A DNA stretch of 64,000 bases from Mycoplasma phocoeninasale (GCF_012934885.1 NZ_CP051480.1:1-64000); one strand, 5' to 3'; positions 19,886-34,038 are shown, counted from the first letter of the stretch. Notes: generated by a model not told the origin, from the sequence alone. Translations and numbers: made by a program.

Positions 19886-22800
19886 AGTTTATCTTGCTTG
19901 AGAATAGCATAGCACTAAAATAAAATCCGGTGCCTTGAACAAATGAGTCTCGTTTTATCTTGCTTGAAAATAGCATAGCACTAAAATTATTGCTAAAGTT
20001 ATCTAATGTAAGTAATCGTTTTATCTTGATTGAGAATAGCATAGCACTAAAATTAAATGTTTCTAATCGTTCAAAAGATAAATGTTTTATCTTGCTTGAG
20101 AATAGCATAGCACTAAAATTCTTTCGTTTTATTTTAATGTGTGAATTTATGTTTTATCTTGCTTGAGAATAGCATAGCACTAAAATCTATATCCATAGAA
20201 GTCTTTAAATTTTGTTGTTTTATCTTGCTTGAGAATAGCATAGCACTAAAATGCTTCAATAACCACAATTCCCTTCTCTTTAGTTTTATCTTGCTTGAGA
20301 ATAGCATAGCACTAAAATGGAAGCGCTTGGGAAGATTTCTTTACCAGAGTTTTATCTTGCTTGAGAATAGCATAGCACTAAAATCTGTTTCAATGACTCC
20401 TTCGTTCATGGAGCATTTTATCTTGCTTGAGAATAGCATAGCACTAAAATATAAAAGACATAGAAAAGATAACGGGGCTAGTTTTATCTTGCTTGAGAAT
20501 AGCATAGCACTAAAATTTAAAAAACTAAAATACGAATTAACGCGTTGTTTTATCTTGCTTGAGAATAGCATAGCACTAAAATTGTTTGTAATATTGTCAA
20601 TTAATAACATTTGTTTTATCTTGCTTGAGAATAGCATAGCACTAAAATTGTTTGTAATATTGTCAATTAATAACATTTGTTTTATCTTGCTTGAGAATAG
20701 CATAGCACTAAAATATATTTAAGTCCTTTACTTTATTTTTATTAGTTTTATCTTGCTTGAGAATAGCATAGCACTAAAATTCTTGCCCGCTCGGAGTGGT
20801 TGATATTGTGTTTTATCTTGTTTGAGAATAGCATAGCACTAAAATCAATTCAGTATCAGGTAATTTTAGCATCTTGTTTTATCTTGCTTGAGAATAGCAT
20901 AGCACTAAAATCGATAGTCTCGCCAATTCCTAAATCTTTCGGTTTTATCTTGCTTGAGAATAGCATAGCACTAAAATTCAGTAGTGATTTGTGATTTAAT
21001 TTTTTCAGTTTTATCTTGCTTGAGAATAGCATAGCACTAAAATCAGTAAAGACAAAAGCATTTTGACAGATACGTTTTATCTTGCTTGAGAATAGCATAG
21101 CACTAAAATAACTTAACACAAAGATACCATAAAATAATTGTTTTATCTTGCTTGAGAATAGCATAGCACTAAAATAATTGCAGATGTAGCCCAGAACCTG
21201 TGTTTGTTTTATCTTGCTTGAGAATAGCATAGCACTAAAATTGTTCTTTTATCATTTGCTGAAATTCATAAGTTTTATCTTGCTTGAGAATAGCATAGCA
21301 CTAAAATTAATGTTTAAATCTGTATCAAAGTTTTTATGTTTTATCTTGCTTGAGAATAGCATAGCACTAAAATTGATTATGCTCCTTTTTATCTATTATT
21401 TTTGTTTTATCTTGCTTGAGAATAGCATAGCACTAAAATTAACTTCTGATAGTATTTTCTTTTCACCTTGTTTTATCTTGCTTGAGAATAGCATAGCACT
21501 AAAATACCAATTTATGAACATAAAGGATTACTCGAGTTTTATCTTGCTTGAGAATAGCATAGCACTAAAATTAAAGGTACTACTGAAAATGATAAAAACA
21601 AGTTTTATCTTGCTTGAGAATAGCATAGCACTAAAATAAATCTTTTACAAAATGATAAAAAGACTTTGTTTTATCTTGCTTGAGAATAGCATAGCACTAA
21701 AATTGAATTCGCCTTTGTAATAATTAGCGATATGTTTTATCTTGCTTGAGAATAGCATAGCACTAAAATGTATGTTTGTTATTATTTTTTGTTTCGGGTG
21801 TTTTATCTTGCTTGAGAATAGCATAGCACTAAAATACCACAATTAATAAGTGATAAATCTGCTGTGTTTTATCTTGCTTGAGAATAGCATAGCACTAAAA
21901 TGGAGAAAGGGTAGAAATTACCAAAATTGACGTTTTATCTTGCTTGAGAATAGCATAGCACTAAAATTGTCAGTAAAATTGTCTATTGTAAGTAATCTGT
22001 TTTATCTTGCTTGAGAATAGCATAGCACTAAAATACATTAGAACAAATTTATAAAATGTTAATAGTTTTATCTTGCTTGAGAATAGCATAGCACTAAAAT
22101 CCCTAAATTACAAAATATAAAAAGAAAAAAAGTTTTATCTTGCTTGAGAATAGCATAGCACTAAAATTGTTCTTTTATCATTTGCTGAAATTCATAAGTT
22201 TTATCTTGCTTGAGAATAGCATAGCACTAAAATTAATGTTTAAATCTGTATCAAAGTTTTTATGTTTTATCTTGCTTGAGAATAGCATAGCACTAAAATT
22301 TTACTGCCCTATCACTATTATTAGCCAAAGTTTTATCTTGCTTGAGAATAGCATAGCACTAAAATTTTGTTTTTGGTTTTTTAGGTTTTTTTGGAGTTTT
22401 ATCTTGCTTGAGAATAGCATAGCACTAAAATGAGCCATTAGGACTTAATATGGATAAGTTTTGTTTTATCTTGCTTGAGAATAGCATAGCACTAAAATTT
22501 GTTAAAATTAGCATAATTAATAATATTAGTTTTATCTTGCTTGAGAATAGCATAGCACTAAAATTATATGGAATTAACTTTATATGATTTTCAAGTTTTA
22601 TCTTGCTTGAGAATAGCATAGCACTAAAATTGATTTTATCAAATGGTTTGATGATTTTATGTTTTATCTTGCTTGAGAATAGCATAGCACTAAAATTTGA
22701 AACCCGGAATAATTATCAGAATATTTGTTTTATCTTGCTTGAGAATAGCATAGCACTAAAATTAGTAGTTTTATCTTCTTTTAAAATCTGAAGTTTTATC

Positions 22801-23026
22801 TTGCTTGAGAATAGCATAGCACTAAAATTAATTAACTCATTATAAATATTTTGCGGAAGTTTTATCTTGCTTGAGAATAGCATAGCACTAAAATAATTCC
22901 CGCAGCATAGTTATTTATTCTGCGGTTTTATCTTGCTTGAGAATAGCATAGCACTAAAATTATCGCTAAAGTTATCAATAGTTAATAATCGTTTTATCTT
23001 GCTTGAGAATAGCATAGCACTAAAAT
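19886..23026 (-). CRISPR. CRISPR array, 48 repeats and 47 spacers
   Basis: The 36-base direct repeat (plus strand begins GTTTTATCTTGCTTGAG and ends CATAGCACTAAAAT) recurs every 65-67 bases; spacers are 29-31 bases, mostly 30. The crRNA strand is the minus strand, so crRNA repeats begin ATTTTAGTGC. Degenerate repeats lie at the left end (19886 with two changes, 19952 and 20018 with one each); further single changes occur at 20415 and 20810, and those at the right are perfect, placing the leader end at 23027. One spacer is duplicated in tandem (20583-20612 and 20649-20678). A two-spacer block at 21242-21337 recurs at 22168-22263. Several spacers are variants of one coding sequence. Confidence 0.99.
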
Positions 23027-23065
23027 GTCAAATTTGATGATTTTTCAATAAAATTTAATGTTTTT
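23027..23065 (-). promoter_or_regulatory. CRISPR leader end with anchor-like motif
   Basis: Only 39 bases separate the first repeat from the stop of the csn2-like gene. On the minus strand the last seven bases before the repeat read ATTTGAC, one change from the ATTTGAG leader-anchoring sequence known in type II-A systems. No clear separate promoter is visible, so transcription may come from the cas operon or from within csn2. Confidence 0.6.
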
Positions 23066-23833
23066 TTATTTAATTAAGTATTTTTTTAATTCAATTTGAA
23101 TGATTTCGTCGTTTTTCAATAACTCATATGATTCTTTCATTTCTAAACTAGTATTTTTTTTATTTTCAATTCAGTTGTGAATAGCTATTCCGGAATTTAT
23201 ATAAATTCCACGATTATTTTCCACTATTGCACATTGCTCTAATTGCTCAAAATTAGCAGCTAATTGAAAAATATTTGAAGTAAAAATAATAAAATAAAAT
23301 TTATTTAAATATTTTTCTAAATACTGAAAATTAGCAAAATCTAAATTATTTAAAATTATCACTGATTTTGATAAACTATCTGATCCATAATTATCTAATC
23401 ATTTATCGAAATTATCTTTATCTATAAAAATATCTTGGTTAATATCTAATAAGCTTTTAAACAACTTGCTTTTATCAAAATTTATATTAAGAAAATTCTT
23501 GCTGATTTTGTCATTAATAGCTTCAAATTCAGAAACTAAATATGGTATATTAATAAAATTATTATATTCAAGTTTTTCATTGCCTAAAATCATTTTACTT
23601 AAAATATTTTTAGTGCTAAAAGTATATAAATCACTAAGTCTAGTTAAGTTATCAATAATCATGGCATTTTTAATTGAAATATCATTTCCCTCAATTTGAA
23701 AAATTGTTTCCTGATTTTCCAACTCATACTGAAATAAACTCGCTAGTAGTTTATTTGAATTATTGCTTTGAATGGCAATAATGCCGTTAAATTCAACTAA
23801 TTCTAAAGATTTTAAATTTTTAATGTAAACCAT
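23066..23833 (-). CDS. Putative Csn2-like CRISPR adaptation protein
   Basis: A 255-residue protein directly after cas2 in a cas1-cas2 operon, the position of csn2 in type II-A systems. Csn2 is a tetrameric ring that binds DNA ends during spacer acquisition. Sequence similarity is weak: the C-terminal half has SVIILNNLDFANFQYL and KFYFIIFTSN, like the paired strands of the degenerate P-loop fold in Csn2, and an N-terminal GIIAIQSNNSNKLLASL segment sits where the P-loop would be but lacks GxxxxGK[ST]. Its ATG overlaps the cas2 stop (TAATG). The frame passes TGA codons at about 23399 and 23171 and ends at TAA 23068-23066. It could be a mycoplasma-specific csn2 subfamily or a different adaptation factor. 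Confidence 0.65.
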
Positions 23834-24138
23834 TATATTTCAATGTACCTTTCTATATCATTAATATGTTCATTTAAGGATTTTTCACCTGATAGAATTT
23901 CAATATCACCATACTGCTTTTCGGTAATAAGCAAAATTCTAACATTTGATTTTTTGGGAATAACTTTCATAATTTTTTCTTTTTCATATGGATATTGTGA
24001 ATTTGAACCAATGCATTTACCATAAATTGAATATTGAATTCGATAGTATCCTAATTTATATAAAGCATTGCGAAATTTATTATATTGATCAATATTGTCT
24101 TCATCAGTTGAAATGTCATACATTATAATTATTCGCAT
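23833..24138 (-). CDS. cas2: CRISPR-associated endoribonuclease-like Cas2
   Basis: Cas2 forms the dimeric core of the Cas1-Cas2 spacer integrase. The 101-residue protein starts MRIIIMYDISTDE, the first strand with the conserved Asp, and continues NKFRNALYKLGYYRIQYSIYGK, typical of the ferredoxin-like fold. I place the start at ATG 24138, five bases after the cas1 stop at 24143. A longer reading from TTG at 24162 would add eight residues inside the cas1 end and is less likely. The stop overlaps the csn2-like ATG by one base, so the three genes are translationally coupled. Confidence 0.93.
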   Translation of the reverse strand: MRIIIMYDISTDEDNIDQYNKFRNALYKLGYYRIQYSIYGKCIGSNSQYPYEKEKIMKVIPKKSNVRILLITEKQYGDIEILSGEKSLNEHINDIERYIEI

Positions 24139-24142
24139 ATAT

Positions 24143-25039
24143 CTATTTGGAATCTCAACCAATGATTAAATCCTCTAAATTCGTATTTTCAATGATGCCT
24201 TTAATCATATAATCAATATAGTCAATTACTTTCATCGCTTTACCTTTAATTAAAATATACTCTTGTAAAGATTCAAATAGACGTTTTTTAAAATCACTAA
24301 AATCGAATTTTTGGAATTGCATTCTTTTCATTAAACCTTCATAAACGATTCTGTCGACAAAGCAACGCAAAGGTTCCATTAGATCCGATGCAAGTAAAAA
24401 ATTATTATTAAAACTCTTATGAAAAATGCCAATGCGGTTATCAAAGCCTTTTGAAACAAGCGATCGACTTACATAAGCTAACATCACAGTATATCCATAG
24501 TTTAAAAATAAATTTATTCATTCATCATTATTATCTTTATCTCGAATAAAATCTTTCCCAAAAATAGCTCTAAAATAGATTTTGGCGGCCAAACCTTCAC
24601 GATTAGTGGTATCTCATAGTTTAACCTGATTAGCATACTCCTCTAGTAACTCTAATGTTTTAGAGTCATTTATTTTTAATGATTTGAGCAAATTTAGAGA
24701 ATTAATTATTTTTAGTTCAATTGTATGTTTTCAAGTGATTGATTTATAATAATCATCTCATTTAATTTGTGCTAGGAAAACTTTATTGTTAAAATAACCA
24801 TTTATTGGCAGAATGTGAGCATAAGGTAGATGCTTATGATCACAGAAAATAACATTAATTTTCTCTTCAATGAGTTTATTAATTAGTGGAACACTAATCA
24901 TCATACGATTATTTTCAAAAATAATTGTTTCTATATCGTTAGTTGGTATGGTAATTTTTCCTTGTGATTTTTTGACAATCAAATTACCTAAAAAAAGTGA
25001 TAAATAATCACTTTCAGAAACGTCAATAATTTTTTTCAT
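24143..25039 (-). CDS. cas1: CRISPR-associated integrase Cas1
   Basis: Cas1 is the metal-dependent integrase that inserts new spacers at the leader-repeat junction. The 298-residue protein has the N-terminal beta domain (VSESDYLSLFLGNLIVKK) and an all-helical C-terminal domain with the catalytic triad: Glu148 in NREGLAAKIYF, His207 in GIFHKSFNN, Asp219 in ASDLMEPLR. All three are present. The type II-like size and adjacent cas2 fit. TGA codons at 24758, in the region up to 24488, and at 24157-24155 are read as Trp; the stop is TAG at 24145-24143. The ATG follows a GGAGAAAT site. It is the first gene of the adaptation operon, with palindromes around its promoter. Confidence 0.96.
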
Positions 25040-25053
25040 ATTTCTCCTTTTTC

Positions 25054-25068
25054 GTTAGCAATGCTAAC
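25054..25068. promoter_or_regulatory. Perfect palindrome near the cas1 start of transcription
   Basis: GTTAGCA-A-TGCTAAC is a perfect inverted repeat 15 bases before the cas1 ATG and just downstream of a TATTAT box (25083-25078, minus strand). It could be a repressor operator or a small RNA hairpin near the 5' end of the mRNA. Confidence 0.45.
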
Positions 25069-25102
25069 ACAAAAAGAATAATACTTTTATTTAATTTTAA
25101 GC

Positions 25103-25121
25103 ATAATGTCGCAGACATTAT
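25103..25121. promoter_or_regulatory. Second palindrome at the -35 region of cas1
   Basis: ATAATGTC-GCA-GACATTAT has perfect 8-base arms and overlaps the position expected for the -35 element of the promoter for cas1. It has no T run in the cas1 direction, so an operator is more likely than a terminator. Confidence 0.4.
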
Positions 25122-25189
25122 CACTACTAAAACAATAATATAGTAATAAACATTTAGTTTTTAGCTAGTAGTTATCAAAGAATATAAAA

Positions 25190-25229
25190 ATTGTAAAATA
25201 AAAATGACTAGCTTCTAACTAATCATTTT
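25190..25229 (-). terminator. Terminator after rplU-rpmA
   Basis: On the minus strand AAAATGATTAG pairs with CTAGTCATTTT with one mismatch, followed by a T-rich run, 12 bases downstream of the rpmA stop. Confidence 0.75.
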
Positions 25230-25240
25230 CGTATATAAAA

Positions 25241-25498
25241 TTATTTTTTTTCAGGATAAACTGAAGCGAATTTTCTATTAATTCTATTTTCAAATTTTAC
25301 ATAACCATCAATTAAGGCAAACAAAGTATCGTCTTTTCCACGACCAACATTTTGCCCTGGGAAGATCTTTGTTCCTCTTTGTCTATAAATAATGCTACCT
25401 GCTAAAATAAATTGACCATCAGTGGCTTTAACGCCTAAACGTCTACCGGCTGAGTCACGGCTATTGGAAGTTGTTCCACCAGATTTCGTATGTGCCAT
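25241..25498 (-). CDS. rpmA: 50S ribosomal protein L27
   Basis: L27 reaches the peptidyl transferase centre with its N-terminal tail. The 85-residue protein begins [16 protein letters not shown], that is, already with the mature tail. It lacks the N-terminal extension ending in FF that Firmicutes and many mollicutes cleave with the protease Prp. The body ([33 protein letters not shown]) is standard. It starts one base after the rplU stop, so the prp gene usually found between rplU and rpmA is absent here. The two genes form one unit ending in a terminator. Confidence 0.97.
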   Translation of the reverse strand: MAHTKSGGTTSNSRDSAGRRLGVKATDGQFILAGSIIYRQRGTKIFPGQNVGRGKDDTLFALIDGYVKFENRINRKFASVYPEKK

Positions 25499-25499
25499 A

Positions 25500-25802
25500 T
25501 TATTTCACCTTTATTTCTGAGATTTTTACTTTTGTATAGGGTTGACGGTGTCCCAATTTACGTTTGTGAGTTGATTTTGCATTATGTCTATAAACAACAA
25601 TTTTCTTTGCCTTACCTTGCTTTTCAATAGTTCCTGAAACAGAAGCTGCTTCAAGGTATGGCATGCCAATTTTATCTTCAATAGCTAAAACTTTGTCAAA
25701 TACAACGCTGTCGCCTTCGTTTCCAGCTATTTTTTCAATATAGATTATATCGCCTGGCTTAACAATTAATTGTTTTCCGCCAGTTTCAATAATAGCGAAC
25801 AT
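25500..25802 (-). CDS. rplU: 50S ribosomal protein L21
   Basis: L21 binds 23S rRNA and helps organise L20 on the 50S subunit. The 100-residue protein has normal length, with [18 protein letters not shown] at the start and the signature [20 protein letters not shown] near the C terminus. The ATG follows an AAGGAG site. It is the first gene of a two-gene operon with rpmA, preceded by an L21 leader-like 5' region. Confidence 0.97.
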   Translation of the reverse strand: MFAIIETGGKQLIVKPGDIIYIEKIAGNEGDSVVFDKVLAIEDKIGMPYLEAASVSGTIEKQGKAKKIVVYRHNAKSTHKRKLGHRQPYTKVKISEIKVK

Positions 25803-25884
25803 TTTTTCTCCTTATAGTTTGTCACATCCTCAAGGTACTATTACTAGTTTGCAAACCTTTTTAGTATGGTTACTATATAGTAAC
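25803..25884 (-). ncRNA. Leader upstream of rplU, possible L21 leader
   Basis: TATAAT at 25896-25891 (minus) predicts a start near 25884 and an 82-base leader. The leader opens with a perfect hairpin GTTACTATATAGTAAC (25882-25867) and has AGGTTTGCAAAC and ACCTTGAGGATGTGAC before the ribosome site. Structured leaders that bind the ribosomal product are known for L21 operons in Firmicutes; this assignment rests on position and structure, not a model match. Confidence 0.45.
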
Positions 25885-25898
25885 TTATTGATTATATC

Positions 25899-25963
25899 AA
25901 AAAAAAATAAAAAACACTGAATAAACCTTAATAAAATTTAAGAAGTTTATTTGTAGTGTTTTT
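25899..25963 (-). terminator. Terminator after rpoC
   Basis: A long imperfect hairpin: AAAAACACT and GTTTATT on the minus strand (25963-25945) pair across a loop with AATAAAC and AGTGTTTTT (25926-25910), followed by a long T run. It separates rpoBC from rplU-rpmA. Confidence 0.75.
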
Positions 25964-25981
25964 AAAATTAATTATCAAATT

Positions 25982-30444
<4,463 letters not shown>

Positions 30445-30445
<1 letters not shown>

Positions 30446-33400
30446 TATTCTGTTCCTCCTTCAAACTCTTGGTGATATTTAGTGTCAATTCTTTCAATGC
30501 CATCGTCAACATCATTATCAGATTCTTTTTCATGAGCTTCCAATTTAATTCCTAGACCACGTAATTCATATGCTAAAACATTAAATGATTCTGGCATACC
30601 TGGTTTTGGCAATTTAGTATTTCTAGCTAACGCATTATATAGTTGATTTCTTCCAATAATGTTATCTGATTTGTAAGTTAGTAGCTCTTGTAGGACATTA
30701 GATGCCCCATATGATTCGATTGCTCAAGTTTCCATTTCTCCAAATCTTTGACCACCATTTTGGCTTTTTCCTCCAAGTGGTTGTTGAGTAATTAGTGAAT
30801 ATGGTCCAACTGAACGAGCATGCATCTTGTCATCAACCATATGGTATAGTTTTAGATAGTACATAATTCCAACTGAGATTGGATTATCAAATGGTTCACC
30901 AGTTTGTCCATCGTAAACAACAGTTTTACCAGTGGTATCCATTTTAGCCTCTTCTAGAATATCACGAATTTGATTGTGAGTTATTCCATCAAAAATCGGA
31001 GTAACAAATTTGGTATTTAAATTTTTTGCCGCTGAGCCCAGGTGTAATTCAAGAATTTGTCCAATATTCATACGAGAAGGAACACCTTGAGGGTTTAGAA
31101 CAATATCAAGTGGAGTTCCATCTTCTAAATATGGCATTTCTTCAACTGGTAAAATAATTGAAACAACCCCTTTATTACCGTGACGTCCAGCCATTTTATC
31201 ACCGACTTTAATTTTACGTTTTTGAGCAATTGAAACTTTAACAATTTTTTCAATGCCATCTTCAAGTTGATCACCAGTTTCACGGCTTAGAATATCTATG
31301 GCAACAACAGTTCCATTGTGTCCATGTTTTACTTTTAATGAGGTGTCTTTTCTTGAAGCAGTTTTTTGGCCAAAAATTGCTGCCATTAGTTTCTCTTCAG
31401 GAGTTGGGTTCTCTTCTCCTTTTGGTGATGTTCTACCAACTAAAATATCTCCGGCACTAACTTCTGATCCAACTTTTACGATACCGTTTTCATCAAGGAA
31501 ACGTTTTGAAAAGTTTGAAACATTTGGAATTTCATTTGTTAGTTGATCTTCACCAGCCTTTGAGTGTCTAAATTGAATGGTTTGTTCTTCAATATGAATA
31601 GATGTATACACATCATCCTTAACTAAACGCTCAGATAATACAACAGCATCTTCATAGTTATATCCATGTCATGTAGTAAAACCTACTAAAACATTTTTAC
31701 CTAATGCTAATTCTCCATCTTTCATAGAAGGACCATCAACTAATAGGTCACCTTCTTTAATTTCATCCCCGACTTTTACTAGTGGTATTTGATGAATTAA
31801 AGTACCTTGATTACTTCTTTCAAAGGTTCTTAAATGGTAAACATCTAGTTTATTAAGCCCAGTTGGCATTACTTTAATTACACTAGCATCAACATATTTG
31901 ACAACCCCATCTCTTTTAGCAGAAATGTTTGTTGATGAGAATTTAGCGACGTCAGCTTCAACCCCAGTTGCGACCAGTGGACTTTCTGGAAATAATACTG
32001 GTACTGCTTGACGTTGCATGTTCGACCCCATCAATGCACGGTTAGCATCATCGTTTTCCAAAAATGGAATAGCTGATGCAGCAATTGAAGTCATTTGACG
32101 GTTTGATACCCCAACAAAGTCAACTTCCTCTGCATCGACTTCAACATACTCATTGTCACGTCTAACAATTACTTTATCATCAATAATGTAGTTATCTTTA
32201 ATTTTTACTGTTGATTGTGCGAAAGTGTAACCTGCTTCTTCGATTGCTGTTAAGTATTTTGGTTCTGAAAAATCAACAATTCGATTTTTAACTGGAAAAT
32301 ATGGTGATTGAATAAAACCATAGCGGTCGATTTTCGCAAATGATGCTAAATTCAAAATTAGCCCAATGTTTGGTCCCTCAGGAGTTTCAATTGGACAAAT
32401 TCTACCAAAGTGAGTAGGGTGAACATCCCGAACCTCAAATTGTGCAGTGTCACGATTTAGTCCTCTTGGCCCAAGTGAAGTAATCCTTCTTTTGTTAGAA
32501 ATTTCCGCTAATGGATTACATTGATCCATAAATTGCGAAAGTTTAGAGGTATTGAAAAATGATTTAAATTGGTTAAAAATTGGCTTGTTATTTGTGACAT
32601 TTTTGGGAGTGATTTTTTCAATATCCTTTGTCGAAATTCTTTCTTTGGTATTTTTTTCCAATTTAATAAGACCAACACGGAATTGGTTTTGTAGTAGCTC
32701 ACCAATTGTAACAATTCTTTTGTTAATTAATGAATCAGGATCATCATCAATTCCAACTTTTGAAAGTAAGTTAAAGTAGTATGAAATGGTAGCAATTAAG
32801 TCTGGGATTAATAAAAATCTTTCGGTTGCTGTTGGATCATTTCCTAAAACTAAAATTTTGTTATCTTCATTCATATCCTTTTCGGTTGGATAAATTTGAA
32901 TTGAAGTAACGTATAGACGGTTATATAGACTCGAATTACTTTCTAAATCTAGTTGATTTCCATAAACATGTTCTGAGATATCTGGCAGTTTTCACATCGG
33001 AATAATTCCTAGGATAAACTCATTGTGAATTTTTCTCGCAATTTCTCATGTTATAAACAAACCTTTTTCGTATAAAAGTTCGCCTTCTTCTGAATAAATA
33101 TTATCAGCTAGATATGAGTTAACAATTCTCTCCATCACATTTAGTTTACGATTTAATGTAAATCTGCCTGTTTCTGAAAGGTTGTATCTTTTTTCATTAA
33201 ATAGTGTTGAAGGAATCAAATTACGAGCAGATTCCGCTGTCATTCGATCACCTTTACGAATCAGACGATAAATAGTTTCTTGAGCTTCAGCAATCATATT
33301 TTCGGTGTCAAAGCCAGAAATTTTATCACGTTTTAGCGTTTCTTCTAGTTCAGGGACTGAACCAAACATTTTTCGAATACCATTATCAGTAAAGCCAAGG

Positions 33401-34038
33401 GCTTTTAAAAATGTAGTTAGAAGAAATGATTTATTTTTATCAATATGAATCTTAATTGTATCAGGATTAGATGAGGTAACTTTATGATAAATTTCAACTC
33501 AAGAGCCGAGTTGAGGGATAATTTCAACTTTGTTAAACAAGTCATTAGCTTGTTTATTTCTTACATTAACTCCAAAGTAAACACCTGTTGAACGAATCAA
33601 TTGTGAAACAATAACTTTTTCAGAACCGTTGATAATAAAAGAACCACCATGTGTCATAATAGGAATTTCAGCAAATACAACTTCACTATCTTCCACTTCT
33701 CCGGTTTCAGTATTAATTTGTCTTAATTTGGCTTTTAGTTTGCCTTGGTAAGATGCACCCTTTTGTTTTGCTTCTTTGATACATTCGTATTCTGATTTTT
33801 TAGGTAGTTCAAAATGAGCAGTATTGTGAACATACTCGATACGAACTTTACCATGAGCTTCAATTGGATATATGCTTCTTAACTCTTCTTCAATTCCTTC
33901 CTTAATAAACTTTTCAACAGATTCCCTTTGCATCTTTAAAAAATCTGGAGTGTCGAATTTTTTTTGACTGATTGAATAATCTCTTCGTTCAGTAATTGGA
34001 CCAAATTTTCTAAGTTCATATTTTGACATATTTGCCAT
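30445..34038 (-). CDS. rpoB: DNA-directed RNA polymerase subunit beta
   Basis: The beta subunit forms one pincer of RNA polymerase and the rifampicin pocket. The 1197-residue protein contains the Rif-region segment [18 protein letters not shown] and [19 protein letters not shown]; the position matching E. coli Ser531 region reads [10 protein letters not shown]. Further features are [18 protein letters not shown]-like text (here [18 protein letters not shown]) and the C-terminal [20 protein letters not shown] place the start at ATG 34038 (MANMSKYEL), with GAGG upstream; ATG 34050 in the same frame is an alternative. It is cotranscribed with rpoC through a TAATG overlap. Confidence 0.97.

Noticed and set aside
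19848-22791. Several open frames of 60-190 codons across the array, repeating peptides such as FILLENSIALK on one strand and NFSAMLFSSKIK on the other
   Set aside because: They are translations of the 36-base CRISPR repeat; with 30-base spacers the 66-base unit keeps frame. They are not genes.
16145-23026. Plus-strand transcription of the array, in the direction of cas9
   Set aside because: The tracrRNA is on the minus strand, cas9 has its own terminator, repeat decay is at the left end, and the anchor-like motif is at the right end; all point to minus-strand crRNA.
24139-24162. TTG start giving a Cas2 eight residues longer
   Set aside because: It lies inside the cas1 end, has no better ribosome site, and the Cas2 fold begins at MRIIIMYD.
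12000-25100. Search for a transposase, integrase or prophage that might have carried the CRISPR and nuclease region
   Set aside because: No such gene, terminal inverted repeat or attachment-site duplication was seen; transfer cannot be supported from this window alone.
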